This document shows, piece after piece, positions 37,581-45,972 of a stretch of DNA of 64,000 nt (position 1 is its first letter; each line of letters starts with the position of its first letter). Source of the DNA: Mixta intestinalis (lineage in GTDB: Bacteria > Pseudomonadota > Gammaproteobacteria > Enterobacterales > Enterobacteriaceae); contig NZ_CP028271.1 in assembly GCF_009914055.1 (NCBI RefSeq), positions 2,790,001-2,854,000 of the forward strand, read 5' to 3'. The notes under the pieces were generated by a model that made no database searches, had not been told where the DNA came from, and saw nothing but the letters and a program-made list of their open reading frames with translations. The position numbers were made by a program, and so were the translations under genes.

Positions 37581-37604
37581 AAAGGGACGCCAGCGCGCCC
37601 CTTT
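37581..37604 (-). terminator. intrinsic terminator of lysS
   Basis: AAAGGG-A-CGC-CAGC-GCG-C-CCCTTT forms a stem of 6 plus 3 pairs with one mismatch, followed on the minus strand by TTTTTATT. It begins 15 bp after the lysS stop. Confidence 0.8.
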
Positions 37605-37619
37605 CTACAGGAAAAAAGC

Positions 37620-39140
37620 TTACTTGCCAGACGGACGCAGCGCCGGGAACAGAATGACGTCGCGGATGGTGTGGCTGTTGGTAAACAGCATTACCAGGCG
37701 GTCAATACCGATACCCAGGCCAGCGGTCGGCGGCAGGCCGTGCTCCAGCGCGGTCACGTAATCTTCATCAAAGAACATCGCTTCGTCATCACCAGCATCT
37801 TTCGCTTCTACCTGCTGACGGAAACGATCGGCCTGATCTTCCGCATCGTTCAGCTCGGAGAAGCCATTACCGATTTCACGCCCGCCGATAAAGAATTCAA
37901 AGCGATCGGTGATTTCCGGGTTGATATCGTTACGACGCGCCAGCGGAGAGACTTCCGCCGGATATTCGGTGATGAAGGTCGGCTGAATCAGGTGGCTTTC
38001 TGCCGTTTCTTCAAAGATTTCAGTAACGACGCGGCCCAGACCCCAGCTTTTCTCTACCTTGATGCCGATAGATTGCGCAATAGCAACCGCTTTATCAAAG
38101 TCATCCAGATCGGCCAGGTTAGTTTCCGGGCGATATTTCTGGATCGCTTCTTTCATCGTCAGCTTAGCGAACGGCTTGCCGAAATCGAAGAGATGTTCGC
38201 CGTAAGGCACTTCGGTAGTCCCCAGCACCTGCTGCGCCAGGGTGCGGAACAGGCTTTCGGTCAGTTCAATGAGATCTTTGTAATCCGCATAAGCCATATA
38301 GAGTTCCATCATGGTGAACTCTGGGTTATGGCGCGGCGAGATACCTTCGTTACGGAAGTTGCGGTTGATCTCGAAGACGCGATCGAAACCGCCCACGACC
38401 AGGCGCTTGAGGTAGAGCTCCGGCGCAATGCGCAGATACATGTCGATATCCAGCGCGTTATGATGGGTGATAAACGGACGCGCAGATGCACCTCCTGGGA
38501 TCACCTGCATCATCGGGGTTTCTACTTCCATAAAGTCGCGGCCCACCATGAACTGACGGATACCCGCCATAATTTGGGAGCGAATGCGGAAGGTTTTACG
38601 TGAGTCTTCGTTGGCAATCAGATCAAGATAGCGCTGGCGGTAGCGGGTTTCCTGATCGGCCAGGCCGTGAAATTTGTCCGGCAGCGGGCGCAGCGCTTTG
38701 GTCAGCAGACGCAGCTCGGTGCAGTGAATGGAGAGCTCACCGGTTTTGGTTTTGAACAGTTTCCCGCGCGCGCCAAGGATATCGCCCAGGTCCCATTTTT
38801 TGAACTGTTCGTTGTAAACGCCTTCCGCCAGGTCATCACGCGCCACATACAGCTGGATGCGTCCGCCTACGTCCTGAAGCGTGACAAATGAGGCTTTGCC
38901 CATGATGCGGCGCGTCATCATACGTCCCGCCACGCTGACTTCGATGTTCAGCGCTTCCAGCTCTTCGTTTTCTTTGTCGTCGTACTGCGCATGCAGCTGC
39001 TCAGAGATGCTGTCACGGCGGAAATCGTTCGGAAACGCAACGCCATGTTCACGCAGCGCGCTAAGTTTTTCACGACGCGCTTTTAGTTCATTGTTAAGTT
39101 CAAGCGCGGCATCAGCGCCCTGCGGTTGTTGTTCAGACAT
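37620..39140 (-). CDS. lysS: lysyl-tRNA synthetase, class II
   Basis: LysS charges tRNA-Lys. The 506-aa length is that of E. coli (505). An N-terminal OB-fold anticodon-binding domain (about 60-150, VAGRMMTRRIMGKASFVTLQD) precedes the class II catalytic domain: motif 1 RQFMVGRDFMEVETPMM, motif 2 FEINRNFRNEGISPRHNPEFTMME and motif 3 GLPPTAGLGIGIDRLVMLF. It follows prfB by 2 bp in the recJ/prfB-lysS order known from E. coli. Confidence 0.98.
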   Translation of the reverse strand: MSEQQPQGADAALELNNELKARREKLSALREHGVAFPNDFRRDSISEQLHAQYDDKENEELEALNIEVSVAGRMMTRRIMGKASFVTLQDVGGRIQLYVARDDLAEGVYNEQFKKWDLGDILGARGKLFKTKTGELSIHCTELRLLTKALRPLPDKFHGLADQETRYRQRYLDLIANEDSRKTFRIRSQIMAGIRQFMVGRDFMEVETPMMQVIPGGASARPFITHHNALDIDMYLRIAPELYLKRLVVGGFDRVFEINRNFRNEGISPRHNPEFTMMELYMAYADYKDLIELTESLFRTLAQQVLGTTEVPYGEHLFDFGKPFAKLTMKEAIQKYRPETNLADLDDFDKAVAIAQSIGIKVEKSWGLGRVVTEIFEETAESHLIQPTFITEYPAEVSPLARRNDINPEITDRFEFFIGGREIGNGFSELNDAEDQADRFRQQVEAKDAGDDEAMFFDEDYVTALEHGLPPTAGLGIGIDRLVMLFTNSHTIRDVILFPALRPSGK

Positions 39141-39142
39141 GT

Positions 39143-40241
39143 TTATAGTCCTGCTTTCAAACTTGCTTCAATGAAACGATCCAGATCGCCATCCAGCACT
39201 GCCTGGGTGTTACGCGTTTCTACGCCGGTGCGCAGATCCTTGATGCGTGAATCATCCAGTACGTAAGAACGGATCTGGCTGCCCCAGCCAATATCAGACT
39301 TGTTGTCTTCCAGCGCCTGTTTTTCAGCGTTTTTCTTTTGCATTTCCAGTTCATAAAGCTTGGCTTTCATCTGCTTCATGGCCTGGTCTTTGTTTTTGTG
39401 CTGAGAGCGGTCATTCTGGCACTGGGTGACGGTGCCGGTCGGAATGTGGGTAATACGCACCGCCGATTCGGTACGGTTTACGTGCTGACCGCCCGCGCCA
39501 GATGCGCGATAGACGTCAATACGCAGGTCTGCCGGGTTGATTTCGATATCGATATCATCATCCACTTCCGGGTAGACGAAAGCGGAACTGAAGGAGGTGT
39601 GGCGACGGCCGCCGGAGTCGAACGGGCTTTTTCGTACCAGGCGATGTACGCCGGTTTCGGTACGCAACCAGCCGAAAGCGTAGTCGCCTGCGATGCGGAT
39701 GGTTGCGGATTTGATACCCGCCACTTCGCCATCGGAGACTTCGATGACTTCGGTTTTGAAGCCTTTGTCTTCCGCCCAGCGCAGGTACATACGCAGCAGC
39801 ATACTGGCCCAGTCCTGAGCTTCGGTGCCACCCGATCCCGCCTGGATGTCGATGTAGCAGTCGGCGCTGTCATATTCGCCGGAGAACATGCGGCGGAATT
39901 CCAGTTCGCCCAGTTTTTTTTCTAAGACGTCAAGTTCGGCGATGGCTTCGTTGAAGGTTTCTTCGTCCTCTGCTTCAACGGCCAGTTCCAGCAGGCCCGC
40001 CACATCTTCGAGGCCCTGGGTCATCTGGTCGAGCGTGTCGACAACAGCTTCGAGCGCAGATCGCTCTTTACCCAGCGCCTGCGCGCGCTCAGGTTCATTC
40101 CAGACGTCAGGTTGTTCCAGCTCGGCGTTTACTTCTTCGAGGCGTTCTTTCTTGGCATCGTAGTCAAAGATACCCCCTAAGAACGTCGCTGCGCTCAGTG
40201 AGGTCCTGAATACGGTTTTTCACCGGATTAATTTCAAACAT
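39143..40241 (-). CDS. prfB: peptide chain release factor 2 (with programmed +1 frameshift)
   Basis: RF2 reads UGA and UAA and releases the polypeptide. The gene starts at ATG 40241 (MFEINPVKNRIQDLTERSDVLRGYL) and meets an in-frame TGA at codon 26. A +1 shift there joins the second frame (DYDAKKERLEE...) to give 365 aa, as in E. coli. The tripeptide anticodon motif SPF (VRKSPFDSGGRRHTSF) and the GGQ motif (ASGAGGQHVNRTESAVRITH) are intact. A search for uninterrupted frames finds only the C-terminal part to 40024. It is followed at 2 bp by lysS; upstream, a repeat-rich gap separates it from recJ. Confidence 0.97.
40163..40178 (-). promoter_or_regulatory. prfB autoregulatory frameshift site
   Basis: On the minus strand AGGGGG-TAT-CTT-TGA-C: an internal Shine-Dalgarno three bases before the slippery CTT and the TGA stop (40166-40164), with C following. 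This is the canonical RF2 element: low RF2 lengthens the pause at UGA and promotes the +1 slip, so RF2 controls its own synthesis. Confidence 0.95.
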
Positions 40242-40450
40242 GGCTTTCGAATCTTTTTTAGGAAGTGTCGATGGGTATGACCGGGCAGTTTAACTGAAAA
40301 GGCAAGGAGATTGTAGTTTTGTCGGATGCTTTGTATGCGGCAGGGTTGTGTTTTGGGGGCGGTTTTGAGAGGCGGGCTGGAGGTTCGGGGCGGGAAGTGG
40401 GTTGAGTAGGCAGTTCCGGGAAGCGAGTTTAGCGTTCGGAAACGAGAGGA

Positions 40451-40547
40451 GGCGGGCGGACGCTACGTAAAGACGTCGTCAATCCATCCCTGGAGACTCC
40501 GCCGCGTCATCCATGACGCGGAGGCTTTACTCCGCGTTCCGCCCGCC
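40451..40547. repeat. nested palindromic element A in the prfB-recJ gap
   Basis: Outer arms GGCGGGCGGA (40451-40460) and TCCGCCCGCC (40538-40547) enclose an inner palindrome CCGCGTCAT-CC-ATGACGCGG (40502-40521). The flanking AATCCATCCCTGGAG resembles the reverse complement of the sequence around element B (40772-40878), so the two appear to be inverted copies of one intergenic family. No ORF is convincing here. Confidence 0.7.
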
Positions 40548-40557
40548 CCCTCCCTGG

Positions 40558-40704
40558 CATCGTGCGCATACTTCCCCGCTTCTCTGACACCGTGCAAATA
40601 CTTTCCCGTTTCCCCCGACATCAGGCGGATACTTTCCCTCTTCCCAACATCGTGCAAATACTTTCCCGCCTCCCCGACATCAGCAAATACGCTCACTTTC
40701 CTGA
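40558..40704. repeat. five tandem copies of a degenerate 30-bp repeat
   Basis: Units begin at 40558, 40588, 40619, 40648 and 40678, with a sixth partial start at 40705. The consensus begins CATCGTGCAAATACTTTCCC and ends in a pyrimidine-rich CTTCCCCGA. Units differ by several substitutions and one or two bases in length. They are contiguous, without spacers, so this is not a CRISPR array. The minus-strand frame stays open and would encode a repeated GKYLHDV-like decapeptide, but no start or homologue supports a gene. Confidence 0.8.
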
Positions 40705-40771
40705 CATGATTAAGAACGTTTTCCCGGATTTTCCGAAAAGGTCAGGTTACGCGAGCGCAATAGCAAGGGGA

Positions 40772-40878
40772 GCAAGAGGGGCTGGACGATGAGGCGGGCC
40801 TCCCGCGCCATGGAGGGCGCGGGCGGAGGCCCCATGGATGGGTTTATACCGTCCCGCCGAACGGACAGCCCCTCTTGC
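40772..40878. repeat. nested palindromic element B in the prfB-recJ gap
   Basis: Perfect 13-bp outer arms GCAAGAGGGGCTG (40772-40784) and CAGCCCCTCTTGC (40866-40878) enclose a long inner hairpin: GGGCCTCCCGCGCC (40796-40809) pairs with GGCGCGG and GAGGCCC (40816-40832), with a 3-nt bulge. CCATGGATGGG follows. The architecture mirrors element A in inverted orientation. Confidence 0.7.
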
Positions 40879-41000
40879 GCCCGGCAGCGGATAATCCTTT
40901 AGCGAACCACCATACCTGGCCAACCAGCAGCGGATAATTCCCTCATTAAGCCACCACGCTTAACCGACCAGCAGCAGGTTCCGCTTATAACCAGACAAAC
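40879..41000. repeat. degenerate direct repeats before recJ
   Basis: About two and a half copies of a roughly 40-44-bp unit containing CAGCGGATAAT and an AGC(G/C)A(A/C)CCACCA-like segment (40887-40983). They are eroded and do not encode anything recognisable. Together with the elements from 40451 they fill most of the 760-bp prfB-recJ interval; 40242-40450 is G-rich and shows no gene. Confidence 0.45.
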
Positions 41001-42731
41001 CTACAGCGGCCAGATATGCTCAATCAGCAACTGCACGCTACGGTTACCGCGAAACTCATTCACGTCCAGCTTATAAGCCAGCTCAACGTGCCGAACGCTG
41101 GCGTCAGGCCACAAACGTGTATCAACGTTAAACGCAATCCCATCCAGCAAAGGCCCGCCGCCTAACGGCTCCACCATCACCTTCAAATGACGCTCACCCA
41201 CCAGCCGCTGCTGCAACAGCTTAAACTTGCCATCAAACACCGGCTCAGGAAAAGATTGCCCCCACGGACCACCATCACGTAGCATCTCAGCCACCGGCAG
41301 CGTCAAATCAGGTGCCGACAGCTCACCATCAGACCAGATAACGCCCTGCAACGCATCCGCATCCAGCCACTCGCCCACCAGATCGCTAAACAACCTACTG
41401 AATTGTTCAAATTTAGCTTCTTCCAGCGACAGGCCAGCCGCCATCGCGTGACCGCCAAACTTAATAATCAGCCCCGGATTCAGCGTATCAAGGCGTTCGA
41501 GCGCGTCTCGCAAATGCAGCCCCGCTACCGAACGTCCTGAACCTTTTAGCGTACCGTCGCCAGCAGGCGCAAAGGCGATAACCGGACGATGAAAACGCTC
41601 CTTCAGGCGTGAAGCCAGAATACCTACCACGCCCTGATGCCATTCAGGATGATAAAACGCAAGGCCCAGCGGCAGCGTATCGCTACTGCGTTCCAGCTGA
41701 TTACAGAGCGCCAGCGCTTCCGCCTGCATCCCTTGCTCAATCTCTTTACGCGTCTGATTCAACGCATCCAGTTCGCTGGCTAACATTCGCGCCTGCGCCA
41801 GATCATCCGTCAACAACAGCGCCACGCCTACCGACATATCATCCAGACGTCCGGCGGCGTTCAGACGCGGCCCCAGCGCAAAACCAAGATCGCTGGCGGC
41901 CAGCTGACGCGCATCGCGGTTAGCCACCTCCAGCAGCGCACGGATACCTGGACGACATTTCCCGGCGCGAATTCGCCCCATCCCCTGCCAGACTAAAATA
42001 CGGTTGTTAGCGTCCAGCGGCACCACATCGGCTACCGTGCCCAACGCCACCAAATCAAGCAGTTCGGCAAGGTTAGGGATAGCCAGCCCGTTATCGAACC
42101 AGCCCAGCGTACGCAGATGCGCCCGCAGCGCCAGCATCAGATAAAAAGCAACGCCCACGCCCGCCAGCGCACGTGAAGGGAAAGTGCTGTCATTGAGATT
42201 CGGATTAACAATCGCTTCTGCCGCTGGCAACGTTTCCCCCGGCAGATGGTGATCGGTCACCAGCACCGGAATCCCCTTTTGATGCGCACGTTCAACGCCC
42301 GCATGGGAAGAGATACCGTTATCCACCGTCAGAATAAGCTCCGCGCCGCGTGCGGCAGCCTGCTCTACCACTTCCGGACTAAGGCCATAACCATCGTCAA
42401 AACGGTTCGGCACCAGATACTGCACATTGCGCCCGCCCATGCTGCGTAGCGCCAAAACGGTCAGCGCGGTACTGGTCGCACCGTCGGCATCAAAATCACC
42501 GACGATCATAATCTGTTTTTCATCACGCAGCGCCTGATGTAGCAGCTCAACCGCCTGCTGCATACCGCTCAAACCTTGCCACGGATGAAGATATTTCGCG
42601 CCGCGCTCCAGCTCGCGTTGATTGCTTATGCCACGCTGGGCGTAAAGACGACGCAGCAGCGGATGGAGATCCGGCGATAACGCCGGATCGTTTACCGCTT
42701 CTCGGCGGCGAAGTTGCATCGGTTTATTCAC
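41001..42731 (-). CDS. recJ: single-stranded-DNA-specific 5'-3' exonuclease RecJ
   Basis: RecJ degrades single-stranded DNA 5'-3' in RecF-pathway recombination, mismatch repair and base-excision repair. The 576-aa protein (E. coli 577) is a DHH phosphoesterase: metal ligands in IVGDFDADGATST, LTVDNGISSH and TDHHLPGE, with the DHHA1 domain containing SGRSVAGLHLRDAL and KFGGHAMAAGL. It lies 6 bp downstream of dsbC, in the xerD-dsbC-recJ order of E. coli, where recombinase, disulfide isomerase and exonuclease share an operon. Confidence 0.97.
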   Translation of the reverse strand: MNKPMQLRRREAVNDPALSPDLHPLLRRLYAQRGISNQRELERGAKYLHPWQGLSGMQQAVELLHQALRDEKQIMIVGDFDADGATSTALTVLALRSMGGRNVQYLVPNRFDDGYGLSPEVVEQAAARGAELILTVDNGISSHAGVERAHQKGIPVLVTDHHLPGETLPAAEAIVNPNLNDSTFPSRALAGVGVAFYLMLALRAHLRTLGWFDNGLAIPNLAELLDLVALGTVADVVPLDANNRILVWQGMGRIRAGKCRPGIRALLEVANRDARQLAASDLGFALGPRLNAAGRLDDMSVGVALLLTDDLAQARMLASELDALNQTRKEIEQGMQAEALALCNQLERSSDTLPLGLAFYHPEWHQGVVGILASRLKERFHRPVIAFAPAGDGTLKGSGRSVAGLHLRDALERLDTLNPGLIIKFGGHAMAAGLSLEEAKFEQFSRLFSDLVGEWLDADALQGVIWSDGELSAPDLTLPVAEMLRDGGPWGQSFPEPVFDGKFKLLQQRLVGERHLKVMVEPLGGGPLLDGIAFNVDTRLWPDASVRHVELAYKLDVNEFRGNRSVQLLIEHIWPL

Positions 42732-42737
42732 TGCTAA

Positions 42738-43441
42738 TTAGTTACCGCTTTTTTGTTTATCAAGAAGCTGCTTCATTTCCTGCGGCCCCTGATAACCCGG
42801 AATCATCAGACCATTTTCCAGTAGAATGGCCGGAGTGCCCTGAATACCGAACAGGATGCCCAGCTGGTAATGCTGCGCCAGATCGGTTTTACAATCGGCC
42901 GGAGAAACTGCATCGCCTTTCATCGCCGCATCAAAGGCTTTATTCCGATCTTTTGCACACCAGATGGATTTCATCTCTTTTGCCACTGTCCATTCATCCC
43001 TTCACGCGGGAAGGCCAGATAGCGCACGGTGATGCCCAGCGCGTTGTAATCTGACATCTCCTGATGCAGCTTACGGCAATAGCCACAGGTGGTATCGGTG
43101 AAGACAGTAATGACATACTGCTCTTTCGGCGCTTTATAGACGATCATATCTTTGCTTAGCGCATCAACTTTTTTCTGCAACAGCTGATTCGTCACGTTAA
43201 CCGGACGCGCACCGCCAACATCATAAAGCGGCCCCTGAATAAAGTGCTTTCCATCTTCGCTGACATACAGCACGCCGCTGTCAGAAAGTATGGTTTTCAT
43301 CCCTGGCAGTGGCGAAGGATAAATTTCAGTTTTATCTATACCCAGCTTACGTAAAGATTGCTGAATCGCAGCGTCATCCGCCTGGGCTGCGCCCGCGAAA
43401 GTGGCAGCCAGCATAGCGACGATGGCAAAAGTTTTTTTCAT
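42738..43441 (-). pseudogene. dsbC: thiol:disulfide isomerase DsbC, interrupted by a one-base frameshift
   Basis: DsbC is the periplasmic isomerase that corrects wrong disulfides, kept reduced by DsbD. The first frame (43441-42971) encodes a signal peptide (MKKTFAIVAMLAATFAGAAQA), the dimerisation domain and the active site CGYC (precursor residues 119-122), then runs to ITVRYLAFPREGMNGQ and goes out of frame, ending WQKR-stop. The second frame (from 42986) resumes VAKEMKSIWCAKDRNK and contains the cis-proline loop GTPAILLENG. Adding one G next to 42986 would restore a full 234-aa protein. Either a real inactivating deletion or a sequencing error. A truncated product would lack the rest of the thioredoxin fold. 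Confidence 0.88.
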
Positions 43442-43467
43442 CCTGTTCCCTTTTTACTCCGCCGCCT

Positions 43468-44361
43468 TCAGGCGCGCGGGTGGTGCTGTTGATGTAACTG
43501 ACGCAGACGCTCGGTAGCGACATGCGTGTAAATCTGCGTGGTGGAAAGATCGCTGTGTCCCAGCAGCATCTGTACGACACGTAAATCCGCGCCGTGGTTC
43601 AACAAATGCGTAGCAAAGGCGTGCCGAAGCACGTGCGGAGAGAGCTTTTCGCTATCAATTCCCGCCAGCACGGCATAATGCTTAATGCGATGCCAGAAAG
43701 TTTGCCGCGTCATCTGCTGCGCCCGGCTGCTGGGAAACAGCACGTCAATAACCCGTCCGTTCAGCAACCACGGACGCCCGTGTTCCATATACTGTTCCAG
43801 CCAGTGTATCGCCTCTTCACCCAGCGGCACCAGCCGCTCTTTATTGCCTTTACCGATAACGCGCACAACGCCCTGGCGCAGGCTGACATCGCTGACCGTC
43901 AGGCCAACCAGCTCCGATACGCGCAGGCCGGTAGCGTAAAGCAGCTCCAGCATCGCCTTATCACGCAGCTCAATAGGCTGTTCAACGCTGGGTGCCTGTA
44001 GCAGGCGATCTACCTGGGCTTCCGACAGATCTTTCGGCAACCGCTGGGGCAGTTTAGGTGAAGAGAGCAGCGCGCTGGGATCGTCATTACGCAGCTTTTC
44101 CCGATAGAGATACTGAAAAAGCCGCCGCATTGCACTCAACAGACGTGCTGAGCTGGTGGCTTTATAACCACCCTCAACGCGATCGGCAAGAAAAGCCTGT
44201 AAATCCACGGCCTCAGCCTGTAGCAACGTGCGCTGATGGTGCGCCAGCCAGCCAGCCAGCGATTGCAAATCCCGGCGATAAGAGGTCAGCGTATTTTGCG
44301 CCAGGTTACGTTCGATCCACAGCGCATCAAGAAACTGTTCAATAAGTTCGTTATCCGGCAC
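43468..44361 (-). CDS. xerD: site-specific tyrosine recombinase XerD
   Basis: XerD acts with XerC at dif to resolve chromosome dimers, activated by FtsK. The frame is open to 44430, but the GTG at 44361 has AAGAGGGAAAG directly upstream and gives 297 aa (E. coli 298). The core-binding N-terminal domain is followed by the catalytic domain with Arg in ATGLRVSELVGL, Lys in VIGKGNKERLVPLG, HxxR in LSPHVLRHAFATHLL, His in LLGHSDLSTTQIY and the tyrosine nucleophile in IYTHVATERLRQLH. First gene before dsbC and recJ. Confidence 0.96.
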   Translation of the reverse strand: MPDNELIEQFLDALWIERNLAQNTLTSYRRDLQSLAGWLAHHQRTLLQAEAVDLQAFLADRVEGGYKATSSARLLSAMRRLFQYLYREKLRNDDPSALLSSPKLPQRLPKDLSEAQVDRLLQAPSVEQPIELRDKAMLELLYATGLRVSELVGLTVSDVSLRQGVVRVIGKGNKERLVPLGEEAIHWLEQYMEHGRPWLLNGRVIDVLFPSSRAQQMTRQTFWHRIKHYAVLAGIDSEKLSPHVLRHAFATHLLNHGADLRVVQMLLGHSDLSTTQIYTHVATERLRQLHQQHHPRA

Positions 44362-44469
44362 CTTTCCCTCTTTGCACAAGGGTGTCAATTTATGCGCATT
44401 ATGCCTGAAAGCCGCCACCTTCTGATACAATTGCGCCCATCTGTTGATTTAAATGAGTAGATGTTCCGT

Positions 44470-44988
44470 ATGAAGATTGGCCTTTTTTACGGTTCCAGCA
44501 CCTGTTATACCGAGATGGCAGCCGAGAAAATTCGCGATTTTATCGGCGAGGATCTGGTTACGCTGCATAACCTGAAAGATGATTCACCGAAGCTGATGGA
44601 GCAGTACGATATGCTGATCCTCGGCATCCCCACCTGGGATTTTGGTGAGCTACAGGAAGACTGGGAAGCCATCTGGCAGGAGCTTCCGGAACTTAACCTG
44701 CGCGGCAAAGTGGTTGCGCTGTATGGCATGGGCGATCAGCTCGGCTATGGCGAGTGGTTCCTGGACGCCCTTGGCATGCTGCACGAGCTACTGGCACCCA
44801 TGGGCGTGCAGTTTGTCGGCTACTGGCCCATCGAAGGCTACGAATTCACCAGCCCGAAACCGCTTACCGCCGACGGTAAACAGTTTGTTGGCCTGGCGCT
44901 GGACGATGTCAATCAGTTTGACGTGAGCGATGAGCGCATCGCCCAGTGGTGTGAACAGATATTGACCGAAACTGCCGCGCTGCTGTAA
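44470..44988 (+). CDS. fldB: flavodoxin 2
   Basis: A 172-aa long-chain flavodoxin (E. coli FldB 173), an FMN-binding one-electron carrier. The phosphate-binding loop is FYGSSTCYTE near the N-terminus; the flavin-stacking regions are GIPTWDFGELQEDW and GMGDQLGYGEWFLDAL. The ATG at 44470 (MKIGLFYGSS) aligns with E. coli; an ATG at 44461 is also in frame. Divergent from xerD. E. coli FldB is part of the SoxRS response and cannot replace essential FldA. Confidence 0.95.
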   Translation: MKIGLFYGSSTCYTEMAAEKIRDFIGEDLVTLHNLKDDSPKLMEQYDMLILGIPTWDFGELQEDWEAIWQELPELNLRGKVVALYGMGDQLGYGEWFLDALGMLHELLAPMGVQFVGYWPIEGYEFTSPKPLTADGKQFVGLALDDVNQFDVSDERIAQWCEQILTETAALL

Positions 44989-45095
44989 CAGATAACCCGC
45001 GTTCACTACGGCTGGCACGTTTTACGGCAAACCGCGCTACCGACTAAAACGCCGCGCGCCCGACGCGAATGAATCAAGATGGCTGCGATGCGCTG

Positions 45096-45503
45096 TTACT
45101 GATACCCCTTCAGCAAACGGCGCAAGGCACGCCAGTTTCCTTCCGGCATACTATCCCGCATCACCCATAGCGAAACGCCCTTTCCCTGCTCTGCACGCAG
45201 CGAAAACAGCACGCCAAACGGCAGCACGAAAGGTGGACGCGCAATCCAGTATTCCCGATCCTGCCAGCGCCAGCGGCGGCTTTCTTCTGCCGTCAGCACG
45301 CCGCCGAAGCGACGTTGCAGGCGCAGGCGATGCCATAGTTCACCCAGCAGCAGGAACAACAGCCCTACAGCAAACGGCATCCGCGTTCCGTGATAAAACG
45401 GTAACAGCCCGACAATAAGCAGGCCATACAGCATCAGCGTTATCTGCCGCGCCCGCGCCGAAGGACGCAGATCAGATTGCCACCGCGCCACGTTCCGGGC
45501 CAC
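45096..45503 (-). CDS. ygfX: YgfX/CptA inner-membrane protein
   Basis: A 135-aa protein with two membrane-spanning segments near residues 20-60 (ITLMLYGLLIVGLLPF and MPFAVGLLFLLLGELW) and a basic cytoplasmic C-terminus (WRWQDREYWIARPP). The start lies inside the end of sdhE (32-bp overlap), the usual coupling of this pair. In E. coli YgfX has been described as a toxin-like partner of SdhE acting on the cytoskeleton, while other work ties it to the SdhE flavinylation unit; the toxin role is disputed. Confidence 0.9.
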   Translation of the reverse strand: MARNVARWQSDLRPSARARQITLMLYGLLIVGLLPFYHGTRMPFAVGLLFLLLGELWHRLRLQRRFGGVLTAEESRRWRWQDREYWIARPPFVLPFGVLFSLRAEQGKGVSLWVMRDSMPEGNWRALRRLLKGYQ

Positions 45504-45750
45504 GCTGCCGGTTGCGCGTCTGAATCAACTGCACCATGCGTTTCAGCTCGGCGTCGGCTGGCTCACCGTGATTCATCAGCCAGTTAAACAGATCGGGATC
45601 GTCACTTTTCAGCAAACGAATAAACAGCGCTTTGTCTTCATCACTCAGCGAATCATATTCATATTTAAAGAAAGGCATGATGGCGATGTCCAGCTCTAAC
45701 ATACCGCGGCGGCAAGCCCAGTGAATACGGGATTTATCGTTGATATCCAT
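45472..45750 (-). CDS. sdhE: FAD assembly factor SdhE
   Basis: SdhE promotes covalent flavinylation of succinate dehydrogenase SdhA and fumarate reductase FrdA. The 92-aa protein from ATG 45750 (E. coli 88) carries the essential RGxxE motif in WACRRGMLELDIAIMPF. An ATG four codons upstream (45762) is also possible but does not fit homologues. Compared with E. coli the C-terminus carries a four-residue insertion (RGPERGAVAI). Co-transcribed with ygfX. Confidence 0.95.
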   Translation of the reverse strand: MDINDKSRIHWACRRGMLELDIAIMPFFKYEYDSLSDEDKALFIRLLKSDDPDLFNWLMNHGEPADAELKRMVQLIQTRNRQRGPERGAVAI

Positions 45751-45972
45751 GTGTTCTGTCATCGGTTATTTCAAACATGATGGCTAGTGTAGCGCTTTTT
45801 CTCTGGCCTGTTGAAAGCAAATTCCTTATCTTGCGCGCCTTCACGCAGAGCGCAACGACAGCCTGCAACTTTAGCGCGCGTTTTGTGCGTCAGCATCGGG
45901 AAACTGGTTGCAAAGCCAGGCCGCTCTTTTAATATGAAGTCACTTTTTCAACTGACTTTTCAGGATCGCTCT

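Noticed and set aside
39143..40024. Shortened RF2 starting at an internal ATG
   Set aside because: The complete prfB start, in-frame TGA and frameshift element are present upstream to 40241.
40463..40696. Minus-strand gene encoding a repetitive 77-aa peptide
   Set aside because: The frame is open because the DNA repeat has a period of 30; there is no good ribosome site and the N-terminal part just follows the repeat.
40558..40704. CRISPR array
   Set aside because: The 30-bp units are contiguous and degenerate, with no unique spacers and no cas genes.
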